Shown piece after piece: positions 16,088-22,724 of a stretch of 36,631 bases of DNA (its first letter is position 1; every line of letters starts with the position of its first letter). Made by a program: the position numbers and the translations under genes. Source of the stretch: JBHOQX01 sp042408595 (GTDB taxonomy: Bacteria; Chloroflexota; Chloroflexia; Chloroflexales; Roseiflexaceae); assembly GCA_042408595.1 (NCBI GenBank), contig JBHOQX010000070.1, forward strand, positions 1 to 36,631, read 5' to 3'. The notes beneath the pieces are model-generated. The model made no database searches and had not been told where the DNA came from. It saw only the letters and a list, made by a program, of their open reading frames with translations.

Positions 16088-16990
16088 CTACGCGTCCTCC
16101 CGCAGCCTGACATAACTCTCGTAGCGCGCCGGGCTGATGTCGCCGCGTTGGAGCGCGGCGCGCACGGCGCAGTCCGGTTCGTGGGTGTGGGTGCAGCCGG
16201 CGAAGAAGCACCCGCCCAGGTACGGGCGAAATTCGCGGAAGCACCAGTCCAACTGGTCGAGCGGGAAGCGCCACAGCCCCAGCTCGCGGATGCCCGGCGT
16301 GTCCGCCAGGTAGCCGCCGCCCGGCCCGCTCAGCGGGATCAACTCGGCGACGCGGGTGGTGTGCCGGCCTTTGTTCAGCGTGCGGCTCACCGCGCCGACC
16401 GCCAGACCCAGCCCGGGCTGCACCGCGTTGAACAGGCTGCTCTTTCCGACGCCGGACTTGCCGGTCACGACGCTGATCCTGCCCGCCAGCCGCGCGCGCA
16501 GCGCTTCGATGCCGAGGCCGGTCACGGCGCTGGTGTAGAGCACCGGGTAGCCGATCCGCTCGTAGTCCGCGAACAGAGCGCGGGCCGCGTCTTCGCCGAC
16601 TAGGTCGACCTTGTTGGCGACAACCACCGCCTCCAGGGCGCTGTATTCCGTCAGCACCAGGTAGCGGTCGAGCAGCCGGGGGGTGAACTCCGGCTGGGCG
16701 CAGGCGCAGACGATCAGCACCTGCTCGACATTTGCCGCCAGCACATCTTCCTTCCAGATGCCCTTGGTGTGCGCCGCGCGGCGCGCGAGCTTCGTCCGGC
16801 GCGGCTCGACGGCCTCGATCACGCCGGCCCGCGGCGAGATACGCGTGACCTCCACCCAGTCGCCGATCACGGCGATGTCGCTCGACTGCCGCTCCTTCTT
16901 GAGCCGCCCGCGCAGCGTGCATTCCAGCACGCCCTCGTCGGTCCGCACCCAGAAGAAGCCGCTTTGCGCCCGTAGCACCATCCCGCGCAT
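16088..16990 (-). CDS. rsgA: Ribosome small-subunit-dependent GTPase A
   Basis: A 300-residue RsgA/YjeQ with the circularly permuted GTPase order: OB fold (about 1-75), G4 NKVD (126-129), G5 TSA (153-155), G1 GKSGVGKSS (177-185), G3 DTPG (230-233), then a zinc site Cys261-x4-Cys266-x-His268-x5-Cys274. All diagnostic residues are intact. RsgA releases maturation factors from the 30S subunit late in assembly and is GTP- and ribosome-dependent. The start codon lies three bases after the stop of the ABC ATPase gene, so the two are translated from one message. Confidence 0.96.
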   Translation of the reverse strand: MRGMVLRAQSGFFWVRTDEGVLECTLRGRLKKERQSSDIAVIGDWVEVTRISPRAGVIEAVEPRRTKLARRAAHTKGIWKEDVLAANVEQVLIVCACAQPEFTPRLLDRYLVLTEYSALEAVVVANKVDLVGEDAARALFADYERIGYPVLYTSAVTGLGIEALRARLAGRISVVTGKSGVGKSSLFNAVQPGLGLAVGAVSRTLNKGRHTTRVAELIPLSGPGGGYLADTPGIRELGLWRFPLDQLDWCFREFRPYLGGCFFAGCTHTHEPDCAVRAALQRGDISPARYESYVRLREDA

Positions 16991-16993
16991 CCG

Positions 16994-17938
16994 TTACGCC
17001 TCCTCGTCCACACGCGCGATGTCGCTCACCTCGCCCTCGAGGTCGTCGTCCAGGCTCTTACCGGTGTAGGCCAGAAAAACCTCCTCCATCGTCGTCGCAC
17101 CGTTGTGCCCGGTCTGTGCGCCGACTGCCCGCTTCAGTCCCTCCGGCGTGTCGAGCGCGACGATCCGGCCGCCGTCGATGATCGCGATCCGGTCGCAGAG
17201 CCGGTCGGCCTCGTCCATGTCGTGGGTGGTCAGGAACACGGTCGTGTCGTGCTCGCGGCGCATCTGGCCGATGAAACGCTGCACGTCGTGCTTGGAGCGC
17301 GGGTCGAGGCCGGTGGTCGGCTCGTCGAGCAGCAGCAGCACCGGCGATGTCAGCAGCCCGCGCGCGATAGCGACCTTCTGCTGCATGCCGCGCGACATGT
17401 GTTCGAGCGGCTCGTACAGCCGCTTCTCGCTCAGGCCGAGCCCGGCCAGAATGGCAGCAGCGCGCCGGCGCGCGTCGGCGGCGGGCAAGTCGTAGAGTCG
17501 GGCGGCATACATCAGGTTCTCCAGCGCCGAGAGTTTCTTGAAGAACGAGGCTTCGACGCTGACCCGGTTGATCAGGCGGCGCACGGCGCGCTCCTCGCGC
17601 CGTACGTCGTGCCCAAAGACGCGAATCTCGCCGCCGTCCAGGATCAGCAGCGTGGAGATCAGGCGGATCAGCGTCGACTTGCCGGAGCCGTTCGCGCCGA
17701 GCAGGCCGAAAATCTCGCCGCGCGGCACGGTCAGGCTGATGTGATCGACGGCGACGGTCACCGCGCGGGCCGGGCGCGCGTCGCGCTGCCAGAAGGGCTG
17801 CCTGTCCCGCTGCGCTTTGCCGAACTGCTTGAGCGCGCCGACGATCTCGAGCGCCGGAAGCTGTCGCTCGCGCGAGGAGAGGCGGACGTCGGCGCGGCCG
17901 GGCCGTGCACCGGTGGTGGGTTCGGGAGCGGTGATCAC
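16994..17938 (-). CDS. ABC transporter ATPase, drug/polysaccharide-export type
   Basis: A 314-residue ATPase: Walker A GANGSGKST (81-89), Q-loop region after RLI(S), signature MSRGMQQK (181-188, a variant of LSGGQ), Walker B LLLLDEP (201-207) and switch His239 (TTHDMDEAD). The signature variant and the C-terminal tail resemble DrrA/NodI-type exporters paired with ABC-2 permeases; the permease at 13152-14006 is the likely partner. A charged 60-residue N-terminal extension precedes the core. The GTG start at 17938 has AGGAA upstream. It is the third cistron downstream of the leader/attenuator region at 18312-18549. Confidence 0.92.
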   Translation of the reverse strand: MITAPEPTTGARPGRADVRLSSRERQLPALEIVGALKQFGKAQRDRQPFWQRDARPARAVTVAVDHISLTVPRGEIFGLLGANGSGKSTLIRLISTLLILDGGEIRVFGHDVRREERAVRRLINRVSVEASFFKKLSALENLMYAARLYDLPAADARRRAAAILAGLGLSEKRLYEPLEHMSRGMQQKVAIARGLLTSPVLLLLDEPTTGLDPRSKHDVQRFIGQMRREHDTTVFLTTHDMDEADRLCDRIAIIDGGRIVALDTPEGLKRAVGAQTGHNGATTMEEVFLAYTGKSLDDDLEGEVSDIARVDEEA

Positions 17939-18041
17939 AGACGTTTCCTTTCACACACGATGTGGACAGGCCACAGAGCACACCGAGGTCGGCGGGGGAC
18001 TGTTCCAGGTCTCTGCGCGCGCTGTATGCTCCGCGGCTCGC

Positions 18042-18242
18042 TTACTCCTGCTCGAACACCCGGACGGTCACCCGGCGGGCATCGAACATATCGAACGCCA
18101 GGGCGATCAATCGGTCGATCAGGCGGTTCTCGGCGTCGAGCATGCGGGCCGGAACCTCGGCGTAGCATTCCTGCTGGAACGGCTGCTGCCTCCACGGCGC
18201 ATGGTCATCGACGAACGAACCGTCGCGGTTTTGGATTATCAA
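18042..18242 (-). CDS. Small acidic hypothetical protein (66 aa), TTG start
   Basis: A 66-residue soluble, acidic protein beginning with a TTG codon (MIIQNRDGSFVDDH...) and ending VTVRVFEQE. The start is decided by a strong AAAGGAG site eight bases upstream. The middle (PARMLDAENRLIDRLIALAFDMFDARR) is a probable amphipathic helix. No family recognised. It lies between the predicted attenuator and the ABC ATPase gene, 103 bases before the ATPase start, and would be the first gene controlled by that attenuator. Confidence 0.65.
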   Translation of the reverse strand: MIIQNRDGSFVDDHAPWRQQPFQQECYAEVPARMLDAENRLIDRLIALAFDMFDARRVTVRVFEQE

Positions 18243-18311
18243 GGTTGTGCTCCTTTACCATCTGCCGTTGCCGTCGTCCTTCTCGCCGCGGCGGGCCTCG
18301 TGAGGGGCAAC

Positions 18312-18399
18312 AAAAAGCCGCGGGGTGGCGTATGCGCGCCCCACGGCCCTCGAAACATAATCGAGGCCGTGGGCGCCGACTCCTGCCGCCCACGGCCTC
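18312..18399 (-). promoter_or_regulatory. Attenuator-like set of mutually exclusive hairpins ending in a terminator
   Basis: In minus-strand order: segment 1 GAGGCCGTGGGCG (18387-18399), segment 2 its exact complement (18363-18375, extended to 18361), segment 3 (18337-18353) also complementary to segment 2 with two bulges, and segment 4 CCCCGCGGC (18317-18325), which pairs with GCCGTGGGG of segment 3 (18339-18347) through nine pairs including one G-U, followed directly by TTTTT (18312-18316). Thus 1:2 permits terminator 3:4, and 2:3 blocks it. This is the geometry of a transcription attenuator. The leader ORF stop lies 24 bases before segment 1, so direct masking by a ribosome would need closer spacing than seen. 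Confidence 0.6.
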
Positions 18400-18423
18400 C
18401 GGGTGCTCACGATGTGCTGAGAC

Positions 18424-18549
18424 TCAGCTCGTTCGCCTCCGGAAACTGGGCGCAGTGCGGCCGCGAGCGATCGCGTTCAGAGGCACGGCAAGCCGCACCT
18501 CCTCCACGCGGAAGCCCACAGTGTGGAGCTTCATCGTCGCGATAGCCAT
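18424..18549 (-). CDS. 41-residue leader-type ORF before the attenuator
   Basis: ATG 18547-18549, TGA 18424-18426, preceded by AAAGGGGA. The peptide starts MAIATMKLHTVGF and ends SFRRRTS, with three consecutive arginine codons (CGG AGG CGA) near the stop. It begins about 55 bases downstream of a consensus promoter and is followed by the attenuator hairpins and then the ABC exporter genes. It may be a regulatory leader peptide or a small protein. Arg-X-Arg motifs are known to favour macrolide-dependent ribosome stalling in erm leader peptides; whether that applies here is conjecture. Confidence 0.5.
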   Translation of the reverse strand: MAIATMKLHTVGFRVEEVRLAVPLNAIARGRTAPSFRRRTS

Positions 18550-18611
18550 CGTGCGTCCCCTTTCTGACATCAATCCTGGTAGTCGGATACCTGCTACGCT
18601 AGACTGGCCGT

Positions 18612-18640
18612 AGCATAGCAGGCAGGCGGGGGGTTGTCAA
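18612..18640 (-). promoter_or_regulatory. Consensus sigma70 promoter of the leader/ABC exporter operon
   Basis: Minus-strand TTGACA (18635-18640), 17-base spacer, TATGCT (18612-18617). The predicted start of transcription is near 18605. This is the strongest promoter-like sequence in the 13-20 kb region and lies just after the nth stop codon. Confidence 0.8.
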
Positions 18641-18651
18641 GCGGGCGCGTC

Positions 18652-19341
18652 TCAGACTTTCGGCGGATGTTGGCCGTAGAAGTCGCAGTATGCAGCCAGC
18701 GGGCATGTGGCGCAGGCCGGGCGCTGTGCGTGGCAGACACGCCGCCCGTGCTGGATCATATTGATGTGGAACGCGTAGATCTGCTCCGGCGGCAGCGCCG
18801 CCTCCAGCAGGTCGTGCGCCTGCTCCGCCCCGACGCGCGGGCCGATCAGGCCGAGCCGCCGGGCGACACGGTAGACATGGGTGTCCACCGGCAGCGCCGG
18901 CTTGCCGAGCGCGAACAGCAGGACGCAGGCGGCGGTCTTCGGCCCGATGCCGTCGAGCGAGGTGAGCCAGCGCTTCGCCTCGTCCAGCGGCAGGTCGTCC
19001 AGAAAGTCGAGCGAGAGTTTGCCGCGCCGCGCCACGATCTCGCGAAGCGTCTGCTGGATGCGCGGGGCCTTGATATTGCCGAGTCCTGCTGGGCGGATGG
19101 CGTCGTAGATATCGGCGATCGGGGCGTCGAGCAGTTGCTCCCAGGTTGGAAAGCGGGCGCGCAGCGCGTGGTAGGCCCGGCCGCTGTTGCGGTCGCTGGT
19201 GTTCTGCGAAAGGATGGTAAGGACCAGCTCATCGAGCGGGTCGCGCCCCGGGCGCAGCGTCCGCGGGCCGTAGACCTCCTCCAGCCGCCGAGCGACCAGG
19301 CGGGTCTTGGCCACGTCAACGGGGGGATGATCGGGGGTCAT
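18652..19341 (-). CDS. nth: Endonuclease III-like DNA glycosylase/AP lyase
   Basis: A 229-residue HhH-GPD protein. The helix-hairpin-helix LTSLDGIGPKTA carries catalytic Lys135, Asp153 is in PVDTHV, and the [4Fe-4S] loop has Cys203-x6-Cys210-x2-Cys213-x5-Cys219. LTILSQNTSD matches the conserved start of the glycosylase domain. Endonuclease III excises oxidised pyrimidines and nicks the resulting abasic site. The ATG at 19341 fits family length; no good ribosome-binding site is visible, and the sequence before it is tandem repeat (19354-19411), so control by its own promoter is doubtful. Confidence 0.93.
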   Translation of the reverse strand: MTPDHPPVDVAKTRLVARRLEEVYGPRTLRPGRDPLDELVLTILSQNTSDRNSGRAYHALRARFPTWEQLLDAPIADIYDAIRPAGLGNIKAPRIQQTLREIVARRGKLSLDFLDDLPLDEAKRWLTSLDGIGPKTAACVLLFALGKPALPVDTHVYRVARRLGLIGPRVGAEQAHDLLEAALPPEQIYAFHINMIQHGRRVCHAQRPACATCPLAAYCDFYGQHPPKV

Positions 19342-19353
19342 GGCGGTTTGGCG

Positions 19354-19411
19354 GCGGACGGTGGACGATGGACGGTGGACGATGGACGCAAGCTGGTCCG
19401 ATGACGCAAGC
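19354..19411. repeat. Family 3 tandem repeat (GGACGGTGGACGAT type)
   Basis: GGACGGTGGACGAT occurs twice in a row, followed by two copies of GACGCAAGCT and by GGTCCG/GTCGTCC shreds that continue into the end of the HAD gene. Short pieces of the same kind occur at about 12108-12118 and 13088-13096. Confidence 0.65.
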
Positions 19412-20107
19412 TTACGTTCGTCGGTGGTCCGTCGTCCTTGGTCGTTCATCATCCTGCAACACTCGCTCCAGCAACTCGGCCAGCGCCACGCCCTCCAGCG
19501 AGGCCAGGCGCAGCGCGGCGGGGGGAAGCTCCACATCGGCCAGCAGCGGGATGGGCACGGCGACGCAGCGCATGCCGGCGGCGGCCGCGGCCCGCACGCC
19601 GTTCGGCGAGTCCTCGATCACCAGGCAGGCGGCGGGCGGCACGCCGAGGCACGCCGCAGCGCTGAGGAACAGCTCTGGATCGGGCTTGACGCGGTGCACG
19701 TCGTCACGGGTGCGCACACAGTCAAACAGCTCGCGAATGCCGTGGCGCGCCAGCCAGCCCTCGACCCATGCGCGGCCGGCGCTGGAGGCCACCGCCAGCC
19801 GCAGCCCGGCGGCCCGCGCGTCGTGGAGCAGCTCGCGCACGCCGGGGAGCAACGGCTGGGCCACGACGCGCTGGCGGTAGCGCGCCTCGTGGTCGGCCAG
19901 GAGTTTGGCGCGCTCCAGCGCGCGGCCGGCGCGGCGCTCCAGCTCGCCGTAGCGGTCGAACGCGCCGACCGTGCCGAGGTCGGCGATCCACAGATCGAGC
20001 GGCAGCTCTGCGCCGTGCTCCGCGTAGATCTCCTTCAGCGCATCGTAGTCAGGCGACTCGGTATCGACGAGCGTGCCGTCGCAGTCGAAGATCAAAGCCT
20101 GGATCAT
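19412..20107 (-). CDS. HAD-superfamily hydrolase, beta-phosphoglucomutase-like
   Basis: A 231-residue HAD phosphatase. Motif I DCDGTLVDTE (Asp8 nucleophile, Asp10 acid/base), motif II VASSAG (Ser108), Lys141 in VKPDP, and motif III VIEDSPNG (Glu165, Asp166) are all intact; the helical cap between residues 16 and 85 places it with PGMB/phosphatase subfamily I proteins. Substrate unknown, a sugar or nucleoside phosphate by analogy. The last 15 residues (ERPRTTDHRRT tail) are encoded by family 3 repeat sequence, so the natural C-terminus was probably replaced or extended by the repeat. Confidence 0.9.
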   Translation of the reverse strand: MIQALIFDCDGTLVDTESPDYDALKEIYAEHGAELPLDLWIADLGTVGAFDRYGELERRAGRALERAKLLADHEARYRQRVVAQPLLPGVRELLHDARAAGLRLAVASSAGRAWVEGWLARHGIRELFDCVRTRDDVHRVKPDPELFLSAAACLGVPPAACLVIEDSPNGVRAAAAAGMRCVAVPIPLLADVELPPAALRLASLEGVALAELLERVLQDDERPRTTDHRRT

Positions 20108-20232
20108 ACGTTCAGTGTTCAACGTGCAAAGTTCAATGTTTGTAATAGCGATCTCGCGTGAATTAGGGTCCAAAGTGCAAAGTTTCCTGCTGCGCTGGCA
20201 AGCCGACCTTTGCACGCTGCACTTTGCACTTC
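20108..20232. repeat. Family 2 repeat between the SH3 and HAD genes
   Basis: Contains GTGCAAAGT (20175-20183) and its inverse ACTTTGCAC (20221-20229), a further GTGCAAAGTTCA near 20122, and AATAGCGATCTCGCG, which resembles the centre of the copy at 14029-14103. It fills the whole spacer; no gene. Confidence 0.7.
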
Positions 20233-20808
20233 CTACGGCGCGGGTGTCGGCGGCGAGAGCAGCACCGACGATGCCCAGCCGACCGTGCCCGGTGCGACCC
20301 CCGCCCCGCCGCGGTTGTCCGCCGGGCGTGCCAGCCGCACACGGAACCAGGTCACATCGCCGACCTGCCGCTGCTCCAGGAACACTACCTGATCGCCAGC
20401 CCACACCTGCCCGATGATTGTCTGGCTATCCAGGCTCGGCGCGCTGCGGATGTTGCCGCTGCGGGTGACCACGCCCAGCCCCAGCGCGACTTCGGCGGTC
20501 GCCTGTGGCGTGCGGGCGGTGACGGTGGCGGTACGCAGCGCGGCGCGGGTCGCCTCGACGCGCGTCTGGGTTTGGGCGGTCGCTGTCAGGTAGGCGGCGA
20601 TCGTCGGGGCGACCGCGGTGGCGGTGGCGTTGGCGCTGGCGATCTGGCGGTTACGGGCGTTGATGAGAAAGACACCACCCCCGGCCATCAGCCCGACCAG
20701 CACAAGAGCGATTAGCACGTTGGCCAGTGCGCGCAGCGGGCCGCCGCGACGCGGCGCGTTCGGCGCAAACAGGCGATCCCAGTCATCGGGGCGCATCGTG
20801 GGTGGCAC
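20233..20808 (-). CDS. Membrane-anchored SH3-domain protein
   Basis: A 191-residue protein with a short cytoplasmic N-terminus, one membrane helix (about residues 28-49), an Ala/Thr-rich extracytoplasmic stalk with helical character (about 55-105) and a C-terminal SH3b-like domain (VVTRSGNIRSAPSLDSQTIIGQVWAGDQV...). It probably binds the cell wall or a wall-associated partner. I chose GTG at 20808 over the ATG four codons later because GGAGG lies five bases before it. The coding start falls 37 bases after the extended -10 at 20845. Confidence 0.8.
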   Translation of the reverse strand: MPPTMRPDDWDRLFAPNAPRRGGPLRALANVLIALVLVGLMAGGGVFLINARNRQIASANATATAVAPTIAAYLTATAQTQTRVEATRAALRTATVTARTPQATAEVALGLGVVTRSGNIRSAPSLDSQTIIGQVWAGDQVVFLEQRQVGDVTWFRVRLARPADNRGGAGVAPGTVGWASSVLLSPPTPAP

Positions 20809-20844
20809 GGAATCCTCCAGGGTTCGCTGCCTCCGATCAGCGCC

Positions 20845-20853
20845 AGTATAGCA
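20845..20853 (-). promoter_or_regulatory. Extended -10 promoter of the SH3 membrane protein gene
   Basis: Minus-strand TGCTATACT, identical to the element before the PurD-like gene; no clear -35. Confidence 0.45.
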
Positions 20854-20904
20854 CAGACCGTATTATCAGCGGGTAGTACGGTGGTACGTAGTTGACACAA
20901 CTTC

Positions 20905-21040
20905 CGCGGTGAGGAGGTTTGGAGCGGTGCAGCCCCTTCGAACCTTTTCTTGTGCGCGCGTGTGCGCGCGAAAAAGAACTTCATGGAGGGCCCGTGGCCC
21001 GCCACACCTCCCGCGGTGCGAGCGACCGCCTATGTCCTGT
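20905..21040 (+). repeat. Family 1 repeat, copy with a GC-alternating centre
   Basis: Starts near GAGGAGGTTTGGAG and ends with the module CACCTCCCGCGGTGCGAGCGACCGC (split across 21003-21029), matching 15738-15793 and, inverted, 3014-3067. The centre has TGTGCGCGCGTGTGCGCGCG, an alternating purine-pyrimidine run. The spacer 20854-21214 holds only this repeat and the tandem repeat that follows. Confidence 0.65.
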
Positions 21041-21094
21041 TGTGAAGCGGCGGTGTGGATTGACCGCGGCGGGCCGTCGGGCGCAGGGCGTAGG

Positions 21095-21205
21095 GGGCAG
21101 GAGCCAGAAGTCAGGAGCCAGAAGTCAGACGGTCAGACGGTCAGAAGCCAGGGGTCAGGGGGTCAGGGATCAGAGGGGCAGACGGTCAGATGGTCAGATA
21201 GTCAA
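21095..21205 (+). repeat. Family 4 purine-rich tandem repeat
   Basis: CAGGAGCCAGAAGT is repeated exactly (21098-21111, 21112-21125), then CAGACGGT twice (21126-21141), then variants of GGTCAGGG and CAGATGGT. Related CCCCTGACCC-type pieces occur near 10686-10705 and 24908-24945. No coding content. Confidence 0.75.
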
Positions 21206-21214
21206 GCACTCGCC

Positions 21215-21667
21215 CTAGCGCACCACGGCGACTGCGCCGATCAGCAGCCCCAGCGCGCAGCATCCCAGCAGCCCGAGGGCGAGCCAGGCATAGCTGAGGG
21301 CCAGGCCGGCGGTCGCCAGGCCCCAGCCGCCCAATCGCCCCTCGCTGCGGCGGATCTCGCTGCGCGCCAGGTGCCCGGTGACCACCGCGGCCACCGCCCC
21401 CAGCAGCGGCAGCACCGTCCAGGCCAGGATGCCGCAGACCAGGCTGACGGCGGCGAGCGTGCTCTGCTCCGCCGGAATGGTGAACGGCGGGCGGGCTGGC
21501 GGATGCCCGCGCCAGGCCGGCTCGTCCGGCTCCGTTGGGTCGAGTCCCGGCAGTGCCACCGTCGCCCGCCCGGCGCTCGACGGCGGCTCGGGGAGCAGCC
21601 GTGCGCCGCAGCGCGGGCAGAACGGCGCTCCGGGCACGGCCGCCGCGCCGCAGCGTGGGCAGGTCAT
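21215..21667 (-). CDS. Zinc-ribbon membrane protein with DUF4190-like domain
   Basis: A 150-residue protein. Residues 3-21 form a zinc ribbon (CPRCGAAAVPGAPFCPRCG, two CPRCG knuckles). A proline-rich linker leads to two hydrophobic helical hairpins (about 70-95 and 110-148), the layout of DUF4190 proteins, in which SLVCGILAWTVLP and GHLARSEIRRSEGRLGGWGLA are typical. Function unknown; the zinc ribbon would lie in the cytoplasm. The ATG overlaps the trpC stop by four bases (ATGA), so it is translationally coupled to trpC. Confidence 0.82.
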   Translation of the reverse strand: MTCPRCGAAAVPGAPFCPRCGARLLPEPPSSAGRATVALPGLDPTEPDEPAWRGHPPARPPFTIPAEQSTLAAVSLVCGILAWTVLPLLGAVAAVVTGHLARSEIRRSEGRLGGWGLATAGLALSYAWLALGLLGCCALGLLIGAVAVVR

Positions 21668-22530
21668 GGCCGCCCTCCGGCCAGTTCGCGCACGGCAGCG
21701 GCGATGTCCGGCGCGGTCACCAGCGCTTCGCCAACCAGCACGGCATCCGCGCCGGCCGCCCGCACCCGCGCGACATCCGCCGCCGTGAAGATGCCGCTCT
21801 CGCTCACCAGCACCGGCCGCCCCGCCGACGGCAGGCGCGCCGCGAGCCGCTCGGTCGTCTCCAGGGTTGTCACAAACGTGTGCAGGTCGCGGTTGTTCAC
21901 CCCGACGACCGTCGCGCCCGCCGCCAGCGCCCGCTCCAATTCGGCCGCGTCGTGCACCTCGACCAGCGCCTCCATGCCGAGCTGGCGGGTCAGCGCCAGC
22001 AGGTCGCGCAGGGCCGCGTCGTCCAGCGCGGCGACGATCAGCAGCAGCGCGTCGGCGCCAGCCGCCCGTGCCTCGTAGACCTGGTACGGGTCGAGGATGA
22101 AGTCCTTGCGCAGCAGCGGCAGCGGGCGCTGCGCGCTATCTGCCGGGGGTTGGGGCGCCGGCGTGTCGGACGCTCTACGCTGAACTTCGAACTGCGAGCG
22201 GATGCGCTCGAGAAACGCCAGGCTGCCCTGGAAGAAGTGCTCGTCGGTGAGCACGGAGATCGCGGCGGCGCCGTTGGCGGCGTAGGTCCGTGCCAGCGCC
22301 AGTGGGTCGAAGTGCTCGATCAGTACGCCGCGCGACGGCGACGCCTTCTTCACCTCGGCGATCAGGGTGGCGCGCTGCGGGTGGCGCAGCGCGGTCGCGA
22401 AGGGCTGCGGCGGCGGGGCGGCGGCCAGGCGTGCTTCGAGCCGGGCGAGCGGCACGGCGACGCGGCGATACTCAAGCCTGGCGCGGGTGTGCTCCAAGAT
22501 GCGGGTCAGAAAAGTCTCGCCGGTCGGCAT
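21664..22530 (-). CDS. trpC: Indole-3-glycerol phosphate synthase with an in-frame insert
   Basis: A 288-residue TrpC. Core motifs: IAEVKKASPSRG (Lys61/62 region), ISVLTDEHFFQGS, LRKDFILDPYQVYEARAAGADA with catalytic Lys142, LVEVHDAAEL, VGVNNRDL and VSESGI near the end. It converts CdRP to indole-3-glycerol phosphate in tryptophan synthesis. Between LERIRSQ and LPLLRKDF, where family members have almost no spacer, about 23 residues are inserted (around 114-136); the inserted DNA resembles the family 2 repeat. The loop is on the barrel surface, so activity may survive. No other trp gene is adjacent. Start supported by GGAGGA. Confidence 0.93.
   Translation of the reverse strand: MPTGETFLTRILEHTRARLEYRRVAVPLARLEARLAAAPPPQPFATALRHPQRATLIAEVKKASPSRGVLIEHFDPLALARTYAANGAAAISVLTDEHFFQGSLAFLERIRSQFEVQRRASDTPAPQPPADSAQRPLPLLRKDFILDPYQVYEARAAGADALLLIVAALDDAALRDLLALTRQLGMEALVEVHDAAELERALAAGATVVGVNNRDLHTFVTTLETTERLAARLPSAGRPVLVSESGIFTAADVARVRAAGADAVLVGEALVTAPDIAAAVRELAGGRP
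22120..22191. repeat. Repeat-like insertion inside trpC
   Basis: The stretch encoding the non-family residues of TrpC holds CGCTCTACGCTGAACTTCGA, similar to the TTCAGAGTTC...GCAGCGT edge of the family 2 repeat at 14029-14051. It keeps the reading frame. Confidence 0.5.
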
Positions 22531-22563
22531 GCTGGCTCCTCCTGGTCTGCTCGGCTAGGCGCC

Positions 22564-22572
22564 ATTGTAGCA
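22564..22572 (-). promoter_or_regulatory. Extended -10 promoter of trpC
   Basis: Minus-strand TGCTACAAT, about 35 bases before the trpC ATG. It is divergent from the promoter of the STAS-protein gene. Confidence 0.5.
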
Positions 22573-22591
22573 CGGCGGCGCGACGGCAAGG

Positions 22592-22600
22592 TGCTATCAT
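22592..22600 (+). promoter_or_regulatory. Extended -10 promoter of the STAS-protein gene
   Basis: Plus-strand TGCTATCAT; the leader to the ATG at 22725 is about 120 bases and shows no other clear signal. Confidence 0.45.
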
Positions 22601-22724
22601 TCTGCTACCGCATTGCGATCTTCAGGTGCACATCGCCCCTTGTCAGGCGCCTCCGCCCCATGTAGGATGGGTGTGGTACGGCGTGCGCGGCGCGGCCGCG
22701 CCTCGACAAAGGGGAAAGGCGCAG

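Noticed and set aside
21095..21205. Direct repeats as a possible CRISPR array
   Set aside because: Units are 8-14 bases, contiguous and without unique spacers; no cas genes nearby.
21535..22665. 376-codon plus-strand frame opposite trpC
   Set aside because: Composition shadow of trpC and the zinc-ribbon gene; the minus strand carries the TrpC motifs.
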